Assembly: GCA_900642245.1 (NCBI GenBank)
Contig: CAAAJI010000172.1
Location: 37,474 to 57,523, forward strand
Reading direction: 5' to 3'
DNA length: 20,050 nucleotides
Source of the DNA: Fragilaria radians
Taxonomy: Eukaryota > Bacillariophyta > Fragilariophyceae > Fragilariales > Fragilariaceae
The notes below the pieces were generated by a model, which saw nothing but the letters and a program-made list of their open reading frames with translations, searched no databases and had not been told where the DNA came from. Position numbers and translations under genes: made by a program. Shown here piece by piece: positions 1 through 9,874 of the stretch. Numbering within the stretch: position 1 is the stretch's first letter; every line of letters begins with the position of its first letter.

Positions 1-619
1 AAACCATTTGTCCAAAAATATCCAATATGATATCGATGGGCAAATAGCCATTCCAAATGGCTGATTTTTTTCTCATTGTGAAGAGACTCTTAGATGTTTT
101 TGTTTTGTATTTCAGTCTCCGTCTCTTAATAAATTCGCTAAGGAAAAAATCTGGACATGGATCTATGAGAACGCAATATAATCTCCTGGCATCCAAATGA
201 TCTCCTTCAGTTTGATATTCAAAGGATCTCTCTTCTATCGTCGAAAAGCCACAATCAATGATTGTGGGGATACCTGGAGACCCACGCATTCTCCTCAGCA
301 GCCGAACTTCATCTTCGGCTCTTTGGGCTTGATCTTTAGTCGCCACCACGGTAGCTTTAATTAAGAAAAGTTGATTACGCCTCCTCCGATTTGCGTCACT
401 TCTAGCTGAGTAGAAATATGATGATCCAAATTCACCAATCTTTTGAACAACAGATACCGTTTGGTGCATGAATTCAATATCGCGTTTCTTCAGTCGATCT
501 GGTGGACTCAGAGCTGCATTTGAAGCCCTTCTTCTCCGAGACTGAGCTGGAGTTGATTTGGATGTGATATTCCTTTCTGTTGTCTCGTTCAAGGTGACAT
601 TGGATACCATTTCTTCCAT
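1..619 (-). CDS. Protein kinase domain protein (NAK/AAK1/GAK-like), 5' part, truncated by the window edge
   Basis: Translating the minus strand from the ATG at 619 gives 206 codons open to the left edge. A TGA sits in frame directly upstream (622-620), so 619 is the natural start unless an exon is spliced in. Residues 1-50 are polar with an RRRR run. The kinase N-lobe follows: a glycine-rich-loop-like IGEFGSSYF at 61-69, a candidate ATP-binding lysine K88 in FLIKATVV, a candidate alphaC glutamate E104 in AEDEVRLL, then GSPGIPTIIDCG and a hinge-like RLYCVLIDPC (146-155). The pattern (RMRGSPGIP, then a hinge, then LDIFGQMV in helix alphaE) resembles the NAK family of Ser/Thr kinases, which act in clathrin-coated vesicle traffic. 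About 25 basic residues (165-189) are inserted between hinge and helix. The HRD and DFG motifs lie outside the window, so activity and subfamily cannot be judged. Kinase fold fairly sure, NAK placement tentative. Confidence 0.72.
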   Translation of the reverse strand, partial: MEEMVSNVTLNETTERNITSKSTPAQSRRRRASNAALSPPDRLKKRDIEFMHQTVSVVQKIGEFGSSYFYSARSDANRRRRNQLFLIKATVVATKDQAQRAEDEVRLLRRMRGSPGIPTIIDCGFSTIEERSFEYQTEGDHLDARRLYCVLIDPCPDFFLSEFIKRRRLKYKTKTSKSLFTMRKKSAIWNGYLPIDIILDIFGQMV

Positions 620-3600
620 TCAATCTAAGAGCATGTTCAGAATTATTGTAAATGCTGGGTGGTTTCAGTTGAGTGTGACATTTCCGGTATTGGAGAGATA
701 CCGTCTCAATCGGAATCCAAAGATTTCGACAGAGAATTATGGATCGTGATATCTCTCTCTGTGACCAAACTCTCGATATAAGGAAATTCGCGATTCTTCA
801 GAGGACACTTCTGAGACGCTTAATCGGAGTATTCCAGAGTGTTTAGGGGCATAATTTTGGGGCAAGACTGAACAATTATCAAAAAACTTATTAATTACAA
901 ATACTCGGCATGTTCATTAGGACTAAAAACATCCTAGGAAAAAAGTGCAGCCAATGGATCATTAGATGATAGATAGTGAGAGATTAGACTGGTTTCCTTC
1001 GTATGGGTCTCATTAGAGAAGGTAGTCACTGAAGAAAAACTAATGAACAACATTTCAACTGTCATTCAAGTGAATCGCATCAGCAAATAATGATATTTTG
1101 AGGTCAAGCGATCCAAATTGAAAATTGGTTTAACAACAAGGTGCGTATGCAGAAAAAGGTTGCCGATTTATTGTTGGTGCATAAGTTGAAAATTCATAAA
1201 TTATGAATTAATTAATTTGATGTCGTAAAATAATCTCACTTGCGAAAACCAAACTCGCCCTAATGATAGATAGATCAGGATGATGATGGAGGAAATTTAT
1301 AAATGCTATCCGCCAAGACGATACAACATGAAAACAAAATTTTGGGAAAAACTGGCAAAAGTTAATTGTATTGAATGTTCCAGACTAATCAGTTGACCAA
1401 ACCAAATTGCAGTATCACATAGGAGATGCTAAAAATAGTCCATCCTGAATGATCCCACAAACCATGTTTGCTGTTTATCTCACATGGGAAATAGGGCAAC
1501 TTATTCAAACGAGATTACGTCTCTTCATGGCTTTAAGGAGAACGATTGGGTCTGAATATTGCATCCTTTAAGGCAACCCCGGAGCCTTGAAATCAGTTTT
1601 TCTTAAACTATTATTGTATTTCGGTACCAGAAATATATGGGCACACATGGCACCAGAGACTTTCAAGGAATTGGAAATAAGAACATGCATATCTAATGTA
1701 AAGTTATCGGTTTTTAGTAAAGACGTGCATGGTCACCACTGTAACAAATATTTATTCATGCTAACATCACGCAAGAGTGTATGGTTACACCCGAGAAATC
1801 TTGTCATATCATCATCTATTCCAGATTTAGACTCAAGGAGCTCACAATTAACATTTAGTATGTACAGATGATCATGACCTTCGAATCTCTCGATAAAGAA
1901 ATTTTGTAGAAAACGTGTAACCACCTGCCATGCTTGGAATATGGATGATGCGGTGAGAAAACATTTTCAAACCTGTATAAGAGAGGGTAATTATCATACA
2001 GACAGAGATGTGCTCATAGAAGAATGATGCAAACCATTATTGGGCTTGCAGTGTACCTCGCTTGAAATGTTGGAAAGGATGAAGAATACTGCATATAGAT
2101 TAGAGGCATTACTGAGCAGCATACACTGATGGATATTGGCTAAATCAAGAATTTATTGTTAAAAAATAATCCAAATGGAATGCTTGGAGTAATTTTTCCT
2201 GAATGCATAAATGTAATCAGAAATTCATTGTTCAGTTGTTATCTTGATATGAAGAGAAAACAAGGTCATGCTTCCATTTTAAATCGATTCTACTTTAAAA
2301 AAATGGGTTTGAACTAAAATATTGACATTCTGGGTGAAAATGCTACGTCTATTCCTTAGCTTTTCCAAGGTTCTTCAAGGAAGTTTACGCTTCTACCTAG
2401 GTATTAGTAAGGACTCACAAGCTTTAAAATGTGATCTTTTCGAAGGATTTAATCACTTTGAAAGTTTTTTCTGTCAAAATCATGTTGTCTCTGACAAAAG
2501 TTGTCAGCAACATCCTGATCCATTAGTATATATGTGTTTTTGATTTTCTTGGCGCTCAGTCTAAGCCATGATCCCATTCATATTTCATGAGATCTAGACA
2601 TAGATATGCCATATACAGAGCTTATCACATTGAAGCATTCCCATTCCAAGGCCTTCCTGTTATTTTACTTATGAAAAGTGGTATTGCATATTTAATCATC
2701 ACTAACGTTTCTGATGCAATATTAATGATGATTGTCCAAATTTGAAAGGAAAACGTGGAAAGTTACTCAATGAATGCTGTTGCACCCATGAATAGATGAG
2801 ATATCCTTGTCATGTATGTGTACTGATTAAGTTTATGAGGAAGTTGGCGTTTCTCCAGTTGAGCATTTTTAGGCGTGATAATGCTTTCGTGGCAAGGAAT
2901 TCATTATACATAATGAAACACTTGATGCTTCATTACCTAAATCCATCAATAGGGTTGTCAAAGAGAGTACGGTCAACTTTACTGCCAGCATTCGGCAAAG
3001 TACGAGAGGAAGGAGGTAGTAATGCCCAAGTTATCTGTGTGTTCTGATGATATCCTAACGTCTAGTTTGGATCAGTTGCATCGATTCCCATTATAACAAA
3101 GGCACTGTCTCTCAATCATGTTACTTTGCTAAGGGGGATCAAGACAAAGCAAGAAATGGGATCCAAATGAGTCACAAAATTAATCAAGGGTATTTTGTAT
3201 AAATTTGTCAACACTTGGAGACAGAAACTTTGACACAAAGACTCTTTTTATCTGTTATACCAAGTGGAAATCAGGTTGATTAAATCAAATGAGCTACAGG
3301 GTTTTCTCATTTATTGAGCTACGTTGAACATTATGAGGCTACATTTGGATTATATTAATTATATTTTCGGCTTTGCAATATTGTATCTCCATGAAATTCA
3401 TCTGAAAAGCCGATTAGTTGCATTCTTTGATTGAAAAATTGCTTCACCCCATTCCTAAGTCCTATCTATTCGATTGTATTTTTTATTATTTCGATTTGTT
3501 CCATTAAACTTATTTTTCTTGAGATCTATTTTGTAGTTTTATACATTCTTGTAGAATTTAGTTGGAACTAGAAACGTTTTTAGAATTACTGCAGATGCTA

Positions 3601-3972
3601 TGACGACTTCAAAGAGTAACAAATGTCCAAGAGAATACGTTTTTCAATTGTCGTATTGCAAACTCTTGTACCCAAACAACTTAGACTCGATGAAAGATGC
3701 TACAATTAGTGCTAATGAAAATTCAATGATCATATTATTAGTCCACATTTGATATCTTTGGCAATATTCTTCATCCTTCTTTCTTGAAACACTTCTTTTC
3801 TTTAAAGAAATAATTTTAAGAATGTTCCATATAAAGTTGCAACAATACATTGTTTTCTTCAAGTTAATTTGAATAGTTTGCTGGAAGTTGGTGCATTGAA
3901 ATCAGAATTGAAGTTCTCCTTTGGATTATTAGTTTTGAGGTTTTTTTCCCCACAAAATGATAATTCTTGAGA

Positions 3973-4002
3973 TCAATGTTTAAATATTTTTTCAAACATT
4001 GA
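3973..4002. repeat. Short perfect inverted repeat (9-bp arms, 12-nt loop)
   Basis: Arms TCAATGTTT (3973-3981) and AAACATTGA (3994-4002) surround an A/T-rich 12-nt loop. It lies far from any called gene, about 550 nt beyond the SET stop codon. Hairpins of this size arise by chance in AT-rich DNA, so no function is claimed. Confidence 0.4.
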
Positions 4003-4198
4003 ATTCATGCAAAAAGATCAAGTTTTTGACTTCTTACTTTGATTTTGGGGATTATCTTCTCTTAATAATGACGTTGTTGTTACGAAGTATATGCAAAGCC
4101 AAAAGGATGCTAAAGCTGAAAGGAAGCCTGTAATTGCTACTTCAGAACTTCATGTTATGGCTTCTTTGTCATCTTCTAACCATTCAGGACACTTTTAA
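3983..4198 (+). pseudogene. Possible ORF remnant or unrecognised exon
   Basis: This frame is stop-free for about 70 codons, from after a TAA near 3980 to the TAA at 4196-4198, with a first ATG near 4091. The second half has a fairly ordinary protein-like composition (YMQSQKDAKAERKPVIA, then an S-rich end), unlike the surrounding AT-rich frames. I recognise no family. It could be a decayed coding fragment, an exon of an unseen gene, or chance. Low confidence. Confidence 0.15.
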
Positions 4199-4523
4199 AG
4201 GATTTTGGTCGATTCAACTACATCTCGCCTTTCTGTTTTATTCGCAAGCTATTAGGCATAAGGGATTGATGGGAGTTGAAGAAGAGAAGGAAAATATGAA
4301 CTGATTTGTTACGCCAATTCGAGTATCGATCAAATATCTTGGTTTCTAGGTATGATCAAGATATAGTATAACCAAACGTGATGTTTAGTTTGATATCTAC
4401 ATTATTATATAAGGTTCAATGTTGATTACAAGCTCATTACGTGATCAAAATTAAATGTTTGGGTACGCTTGATAATTTAATTCCTGCAATATCAAGAAAG
4501 CATATGCCATGACGCTGCGTGAA

Positions 4524-5804
4524 TTACAGTTCATCGTCAAGATGTACCCCTTTTCCTATATCATCTAAGTAGGTTGGGACAATTTGTCCACTTTGAAGGA
4601 GCTCTTGCAATAGCAATTCGTTGTCATTGAGACTTGTTACTCGTGGAATATTAAGCTTCAATTCCTCCCCAACAGCAATATCCTTGAGTGCGATGACTTG
4701 AAGAATAATACCAGCACTTCCATTCGAGCCACCATGGTCTAAATGAGATTTCATACTTCCTGAAGAGACAATTTTAATTTCACAATTTGCTTCCACGGAT
4801 TTTCCAACACGATTGATTAAGCCAATGTTACCGGCAACTGGAAAGACAGCCATTTCTTCGAAGTTCTGAAAGGCATCGATACGTACCCATTCTGTATCGT
4901 ATCCTTGGTGCTGTAATCTTAAATCAGAAGTTGAACGGAATTCCTGTAAGACATGCTGTTGCAATGAGTCCCAATCATCCCAGAAAAAACATGACGGGGC
5001 CAAGGGTGTGTTGATAACCTTTTGCTTGTCCATAATAAGACCAGGTGACATTTCGAGTATTTCTCCAACACTTACGGCCTGCTTTGCTACAGCTGTTGCA
5101 TGGTCGTACGGTGGCAAACGATTCACATCGAATATGAATGATTCCGAGTTACTCCTCAAAATGCGTGATGTCCAAGTGGGCTTACCCAACCCAGAATGAA
5201 TTTTGGAACAGTATTTTTTCTTATCTTCCTCGAGTGTAGTTCCATTTTTTTGCGATAAATAGGTTGGAACTAGGACCAATTCTAATTTCCGTTGTTGAAA
5301 CCATAGCGTTCCACCGTCCTCTTCTCCGTAGCTTGAGAAGAGCTCTTCACCTGCCGCAATGTCTCGACGAGCACTAAAGCCTGTTATGATTCCATTATTT
5401 GGTTCCTTCTCTGTCGGTTCTCTCCCGAAGCTTGTCCAAGCAACATTGGGCTCTCGGTGATGATTGTAAAACATGGTATTCCCAAAGACGACGCAGGATA
5501 ATCCATCAAATTCTTCGCTCTCTTGATTCCATCGACTATATCCATAGACATAATCGTCTAAGACACTGTTATGAACTGCCGGAATATCGTGATCTAAGGC
5601 AAGAAAGCGTGGCGAAATCTCAACAATTTCAGTAGCTTGAAAGTCACGTCCAGCATAAATGCCCCATCCACCAGAGGGTAACGAAGACGGTGCAAAGAAT
5701 GTTTCGCAGGTATCCCAAGTTTCAGATTCATTTGACGAAACAATAACGATAGAGATTAGAGTAGCTATCACCATTTTCATCCAACCTATCCGTCGGATTA
5801 CCAT
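4524..5804 (-). CDS. Secretory SET-domain protein with two SET-like units
   Basis: Single-exon gene of 426 residues. The N-terminus is a signal peptide or anchor (hydrophobic run about 11-24). Starts at M9 or M11 would give a more classical signal peptide than M1. Unit 1 (about 32-183) has SET-family landmarks: GWGIYAGRDF (47-55), FYNHHREPN (112-120, matching the NHxxxPN substrate/AdoMet motif) and GEELFSSYG (152-160). Unit 2 (about 221-413) repeats the plan: ILEMSP against IVEISP, KDIAVGEEL against RDIAAGEEL, and both units end in VPTYL. Unit 2 has lost the NH motif (INRVGKSVEANC, 330-341) and the final YG, so only unit 1 looks competent. SET domains usually methylate protein lysines with AdoMet. 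A secretory location would make a histone target unlikely. The substrate is unknown. It is divergent from the GST gene, about 1 kb away. Confidence 0.82.
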   Translation of the reverse strand: MVIRRIGWMKMVIATLISIVIVSSNESETWDTCETFFAPSSLPSGGWGIYAGRDFQATEIVEISPRFLALDHDIPAVHNSVLDDYVYGYSRWNQESEEFDGLSCVVFGNTMFYNHHREPNVAWTSFGREPTEKEPNNGIITGFSARRDIAAGEELFSSYGEEDGGTLWFQQRKLELVLVPTYLSQKNGTTLEEDKKKYCSKIHSGLGKPTWTSRILRSNSESFIFDVNRLPPYDHATAVAKQAVSVGEILEMSPGLIMDKQKVINTPLAPSCFFWDDWDSLQQHVLQEFRSTSDLRLQHQGYDTEWVRIDAFQNFEEMAVFPVAGNIGLINRVGKSVEANCEIKIVSSGSMKSHLDHGGSNGSAGIILQVIALKDIAVGEELKLNIPRVTSLNDNELLLQELLQSGQIVPTYLDDIGKGVHLDDEL

Positions 5805-6816
5805 CTTTGTTTGACTTTTGATTGTACAAGATGTTTAAGAATTTCTACAAATTTATTGATCGATTTTGGATACCAATGTCACTGAAGAAAAGTCATCCAA
5901 ATTCAGATTCAAATTTATAGTATACTGTGCGTAAATCTTTTTTCGTTGGAACAAGTAGAAACAAACTGGTGGTTAAACCATGCTTTGTTTTTCGTGAAGA
6001 TGTTTCTTTTTCTTCTTCAAGTGGAGATGAATGAATGTATCCAAGTGAAAACACACATGAAGATTTTGCACGAGACCGGCTCAATTGAACTAACAAGCAA
6101 GTTTGATACATCAATAAACTGGAAGAAATAATGTTGTTGTTGTATAAAAAAAAGTAAATACCCCTGTTTTTGTAAATGTATATTACTCTTTGATTCGTTT
6201 GCACTTATGCATTCATAGTACTACACCATTTCAAACTGACAAAGAATTAGCAATAAACAGTTTCACTGTTTTTAGGGACTGCTTGAAAATGCTCTACTTC
6301 CTTTGTGATGGGGTTTTCACCCTTCTAAACAGGTAGACATCTTTTGATGCCGTATCACAATGAGAGTTGAAACCCTGGAAACCATTACCAATGCCATGCC
6401 CACGTTTTCTCCACCGGAAAGCGTATCATGGTAAATGCAAACCACTAAGGGTCTCTTCTTACCATCCATGGATATCATCATGAAGCCATTGAAGCAAAGA
6501 AATCACTAAATCTTTTTCAAATAGTTTTAGTGACCGTTCATTATCATCTTCTGTTGTTTGTTCTTTATCCTTGAAAGTAATGGTTTCTTCACACTTTCAA
6601 AACACTTCAATTTCTTGAAAATAACTCTGATTTCAGGGTATTGCTTTTCTATCTATCTCGGAATGTATACTTTGCCCTGTTGAAAGAGCTTCGACCCTTC
6701 AAACTGCATACCTATTTTGCAATCACCTACTAGCACTGGAATGTAACTATTGGTCTTACGTCACAAAATGCATCAATCAAGTCCAGTATCTTTTTTTCAT
6801 CTACTTTTTTCATAAA
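5805..6816. other. Divergent intergenic region between the SET and GST genes
   Basis: About 1 kb separates the two divergent start codons, so both promoters should lie here. Small ORFs at 5893-6204 (-) and 5946-6131 (+) overlap on opposite strands, are AT-rich and show no family, so I do not call them. A 24-codon ORF from the ATG at 6360 also matches nothing. The one motif worth noting is the CRE-like octamer near the GST start, listed separately. Confidence 0.6.
6756..6763 (+). promoter_or_regulatory. CRE-like bZIP site upstream of the GST gene
   Basis: TTACGTCA (reverse complement TGACGTAA) contains the ACGTCA/TGACGT core and ends 53 nt before the GST start codon. Known: TGACGT-type elements upstream of diatom carbonic anhydrase genes mediate CO2/cAMP-responsive control, and bZIP factors bind this core generally. 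Inferred: the site could regulate this gene. A single short match can occur by chance. Confidence 0.35.
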
Positions 6817-8573
6817 ATGGGCATGTCCATCGTTAATCTTTTCCAAAGTCTTGGTTTGGCAGCATTGCTTATAAGGAGTATTCAGGGATTCTCCACTACC
6901 AAAGTTAAAAGTTCACAACAATCACATTCTCTAGTAGTCTTCATGACATCCAATCAGCCTACAACCGTTGCTCCGTCTTGGTCGGAACTCAAAGTACAGT
7001 CCGAAGCGACGAAAGTTGGTCAGGCAATAGCGTCGGAGGTGAAACTTCGGAGTACAGGACAGGGATCTGCTCATGTACAAAACACTTTACGAACATTTCG
7101 AGACAAAGAATCAACTCCAGCTATCACCCTGTATCGAGATCATGCTGGTTGGTGTCCCTATTGTCAAAAGACGGTACGTTACAATGTGCAAGATTGCTAT
7201 ATTTCACAAGGCAGTACAATGACATATCGAATTGAAATAGTATAATCTAATGCGTGTCTTTCTCACTGTTTCTCTATTAGATGCTATTAATCGAAGAGAA
7301 GGAAATACCGATGAAAATCGAATTGGTTCCCATGCGATCCTATGGCGATAAACCAGCTTCATTTCTTCGGAAGGTTCCAAATGGCTTACTACCAGCCATT
7401 GAAGTGAATGGAAAGGTAATCACAGAGTCACAGGTAATTATGGAACTTTTGGATCAGTGGCATCCTGAAGATGAGGGTTACAAATCCATGATGCCCAAAT
7501 CCGATGATCGTTCTGGGATGGCAACCTACGAATCATTAGCTAGATTAGAACGAGAACTCTTTTCATGGTGGTGTACTCTGACATTCCGACCAGAGAGTAG
7601 TAGTACCGGATCAGGAGGCTTATTAAGTAATCCTTTCCGAATGGGGACATCATCGGAAGCACCCATGTCCAGCGCTATGAAAGGATTTCTCGATTGTATG
7701 AAGAAGGTTGATAAGGCATTGTTGTCCACGAGAGGACCATGGTTCTTCGATACCTATGATCATCCTACAATGATTGATTTCATTTATGTTTCTCACGTAG
7801 AGAGGATGTTGGCATCCGTCGCGTTTTGGAAGGGATTGAATCTTCGGGATCCAAAGTGGGAATTGCATGGCTTGACAGCATGGTTGGAGGCATTCGAGAA
7901 GCGAGAGGCCTATCTTGCATTCAAAAGTGATTACTTCACTCATGTGATGGACATTCCTCCACAATACGGACCTGGCTACGATGGTGGCTTTGCGACCGAT
8001 CGTGAAAAGTTCCAAAGTACAATTCTCGGACGAGACGGTTCGTGGCGCTTACCCCTACCATTTGATGATCCATTACAACCTCTTTATAAGGGACCTCCAC
8101 TTCCACTATGTGTATTACAATCCATGGATATATTACCAAATTCTGATGGTACCTACGAATCGGCAGATCCCCTCCTCATGTCGATAGCATGTCGTCATGT
8201 CGCGGCATGGAAGCTTGCTGACAATGGTGTCAACATTGCACGATTTGCCTCTCGAGGCGGTCCCAAGGGAGCTCGGAATCCACGAAAGTCCTTTGGTGCA
8301 CCATTGGCAGATCCATATGCTGAGCCGGATATCGATGTATTACCCTCTGTCGACCTTGCTCTCCGAACACTTTGTGGAGCGATGCTAGCAGACAATGACC
8401 AGGGCACGGCACAAAAGCTTTTGTGCGACATTCCCAAGAATCACTGCGAAGGAGTATGTTCTAGCTTGGCTTACCTACGAGATCGTGTGGGCGTCCCTCG
8501 TGATTTACCCCTTGCTGCTGCTCGATATTTGAGAGCCTACCTCAATAAAGGAATTGATATCCTTTCCAGTTAA
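6817..8573 (+). CDS. Glutathione S-transferase, CPYC type, probably plastid-targeted, with a long C-terminal extension
   Basis: Two exons, 6817-7173 and 7281-8573, joined by a 107-nt GTACGT...TTAG phase-0 intron, encode 549 residues. The N-terminus has a hydrophobic signal peptide ending IQG|FSTT, which fits the diatom ASAFAP plastid-import pattern with F at +1. An S/T/Q-rich transit-like stretch follows. The thioredoxin-like GST domain has WCPYC (112-116), the dicysteine site typical of omega/lambda/DHAR/glutaredoxin-like GSTs, then VPNGLLPAIE with the cis-proline (about 151-160) and the TES glutathione-binding turn (about 167-169). The intron falls three codons after CPYC. An alpha-helical GST C-terminal domain follows to about residue 330, then some 200 further residues including RFASRGGPKGARNP (about 439), which I recall as conserved in algal homologues but cannot name. 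Likely role: glutathione-dependent thiol reduction or deglutathionylation in the plastid. Confidence 0.88.
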
Positions 8574-8679
8574 TAATGTAAATCAGTACTCTAGAAGTTC
8601 TCTTCAAGGAATGACAATTTGAGGAACAAATCATTGTAGATAAAAATGAAATTACAATAGCCAATGAGTTCTAGATAAT

Positions 8680-9624
8680 TTAGTTATCACTCCCAAGATT
8701 ATTTTTGGCAGCTTGCTTAATCGCATCCTTTTGTCCACCCGTAAGTCCTCCCTTGATTATTTTACCTGTGGCTCGATCATCGTCCCAAACATCCTCACCA
8801 ATACCAAGTTTGGGATTGGATAAAAATTCATTCTGAGCATCGGCACTCTGATAGACACAAGAAAGTTGCGGTTGATCTTCCAAGTTGCCCACGAATGCCC
8901 ATGTATTCATATTTTGTTTGCAGGACCGAATTTCATCATCGTTCACCAAGTGTCGATCTCGCAATACCGACACGACGTTGGACTGTCGTAGGACACAGGC
9001 CGGTTTGACATCTGCCTGTGCCACAAATACATTAAAGGGATTGAACGATACAAAGACACGCTGATCAAAGGCCATCGCAGAGGCTCCATAGGTCGCACAT
9101 AGATTGGCATTCGGTGCGGCCTGATCAATGGCATCGCGAGAGGCCAAATCACGAGGATTCGTATTGATAGCCGAGTCAATAGTAACACCCAACCCAATGC
9201 CCAAGACAAATATTCCTGCCAATACTGAATTTGAAACAGAATCTGGTAATCGAAATCCCTTCCGACGACCGAATGGTGACGGAATACCAAGTCCATCCTG
9301 TTGTCGATTGGATGCTTGACCCAAATCATCGTATTGTTGTTGTTGTTGTTGTTGTCTACTTTGTCTGTTGCGACGTCGGCGTTCCATTTCATAGTAATAT
9401 GCATCATCATCATCATCATCATTATAATCAAGGTCGTCGTCAAAGTTTTCATAAGGATCAGTAAAATCATCCATTCGTCGCCTTGCAAAGTATTGTTGTC
9501 GTTCCTCGGTTTTCAACCTTGAATTCATCTTGTAGGATGAGAATATGGATGGCACAGAAAGCGATACAACTATCGGCAAGAAAAGGATACATTTTCGGAT
9601 ATCCAACATGTTCAATGCTATCAA
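8680..9624 (-). CDS. DUF3172 family protein, nuclear-encoded, probably plastid membrane
   Basis: Single exon, 314 residues. Residues 130-270 carry features I recognise from DUF3172, a family of unknown function shared by cyanobacteria and photosynthetic eukaryotes: a transmembrane segment (about 131-150), LCATYGASAMAFDQRVFVSF (175-194), NPFNV, ADVKPACVLRQSN (204-216), SCKQNMNTWAFVGNL (234-248) and SCVYQSADAQNEFL (255-268). The N-terminus has a hydrophobic signal (11-26) ending SVPSI|FSS, compatible with plastid import. M6 may be the real start. Between signal and domain lies a disordered segment with seven Asp in a run of acidic residues (about 62-74) and seven consecutive Gln (91-97), encoded by trinucleotide runs. 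The C-terminal 45 residues (LGIGEDVWDDD..., GGLTGGQKDAI) may be an algal addition. It converges on the GST gene with a 106-nt gap. Confidence 0.85.
   Translation of the reverse strand: MIALNMLDIRKCILFLPIVVSLSVPSIFSSYKMNSRLKTEERQQYFARRRMDDFTDPYENFDDDLDYNDDDDDDAYYYEMERRRRNRQSRQQQQQQQYDDLGQASNRQQDGLGIPSPFGRRKGFRLPDSVSNSVLAGIFVLGIGLGVTIDSAINTNPRDLASRDAIDQAAPNANLCATYGASAMAFDQRVFVSFNPFNVFVAQADVKPACVLRQSNVVSVLRDRHLVNDDEIRSCKQNMNTWAFVGNLEDQPQLSCVYQSADAQNEFLSNPKLGIGEDVWDDDRATGKIIKGGLTGGQKDAIKQAAKNNLGSDN
9334..9422. repeat. Two trinucleotide microsatellites inside the DUF3172 coding sequence
   Basis: A TTG tract at 9334-9354 (CAA on the coding strand) encodes the poly-Gln run, and an ATC/CAT tract at 9402-9422 (GAT on the coding strand) encodes the poly-Asp run. 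Both keep frame and lie in the disordered segment before the transmembrane helix, where length changes should be tolerated. Confidence 0.85.
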
Positions 9625-9874
9625 GTTTTTGCAGGTCGAAATTGCTCTGTCAACAATTTTCCGCCAGTCTTGACATCATAATCTGCGGGGACGGACGTAC
9701 ATCATTCACTACAGGAGATATTAAGGATGGAGATAAATTCAAATCAGTGTCAAACATACATTGAAACAGGAACATAATGCTGATGTGCACATTGATCATC
9801 TTTCTTATCAAAACTATTATTATACTCCCAGCAATAAGGTAATGGAGTCACAGATGTTGGCCATAGTGCTGTGA

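Larger units (their letters stand above)
620..4523. other. Long AT-rich intergenic stretch without a confident gene
   Basis: This 3.9 kb stretch lies upstream of the kinase and downstream of the SET gene. All reading frames are broken by frequent stops. The longest ORFs (2322-2543, 2796-3047, and 3644-3862 on the minus strand) are 70-85 codons and show no domain, signal or repeat that I recognise. There are many short A and T runs. A 70-codon stop-free stretch at 3983-4198 is listed separately. I saw no tRNA B-box, long terminal repeat or tandem array. It should contain the kinase promoter at its left end and the SET gene's 3' UTR at its right end. It may hold decayed mobile DNA that cannot be recognised by eye. 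Confidence 0.6.

Noticed and set aside
558..749. 63-codon plus-strand ORF at the kinase 5' end
   Set aside because: Overlaps antisense to the kinase N-terminal coding sequence and has no family features.
3644..3862. 72-codon minus-strand ORF
   Set aside because: AT-rich with low-complexity composition and no domain, signal or neighbour support.
5893..6204. 103-codon minus-strand ORF in the SET/GST spacer
   Set aside because: Composition is that of AT-rich noncoding DNA (many Y, I, N, S), and it is overlapped by an equally featureless plus-strand ORF.
6360..6434. 24-codon ORF followed by GTAAAT that could be a tiny exon
   Set aside because: Reads somewhat protein-like, but no downstream exon in a compatible frame was found and no family is recognisable.
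7650..8015. 121-codon minus-strand ORF inside the GST gene
   Set aside because: Antisense shadow of a well-supported coding exon.
8943..9488. 181-codon minus-strand ORF with Met, Asn and His runs
   Set aside because: Frame-shifted reading of the trinucleotide tracts in the DUF3172 gene, whose real frame has clear family motifs.
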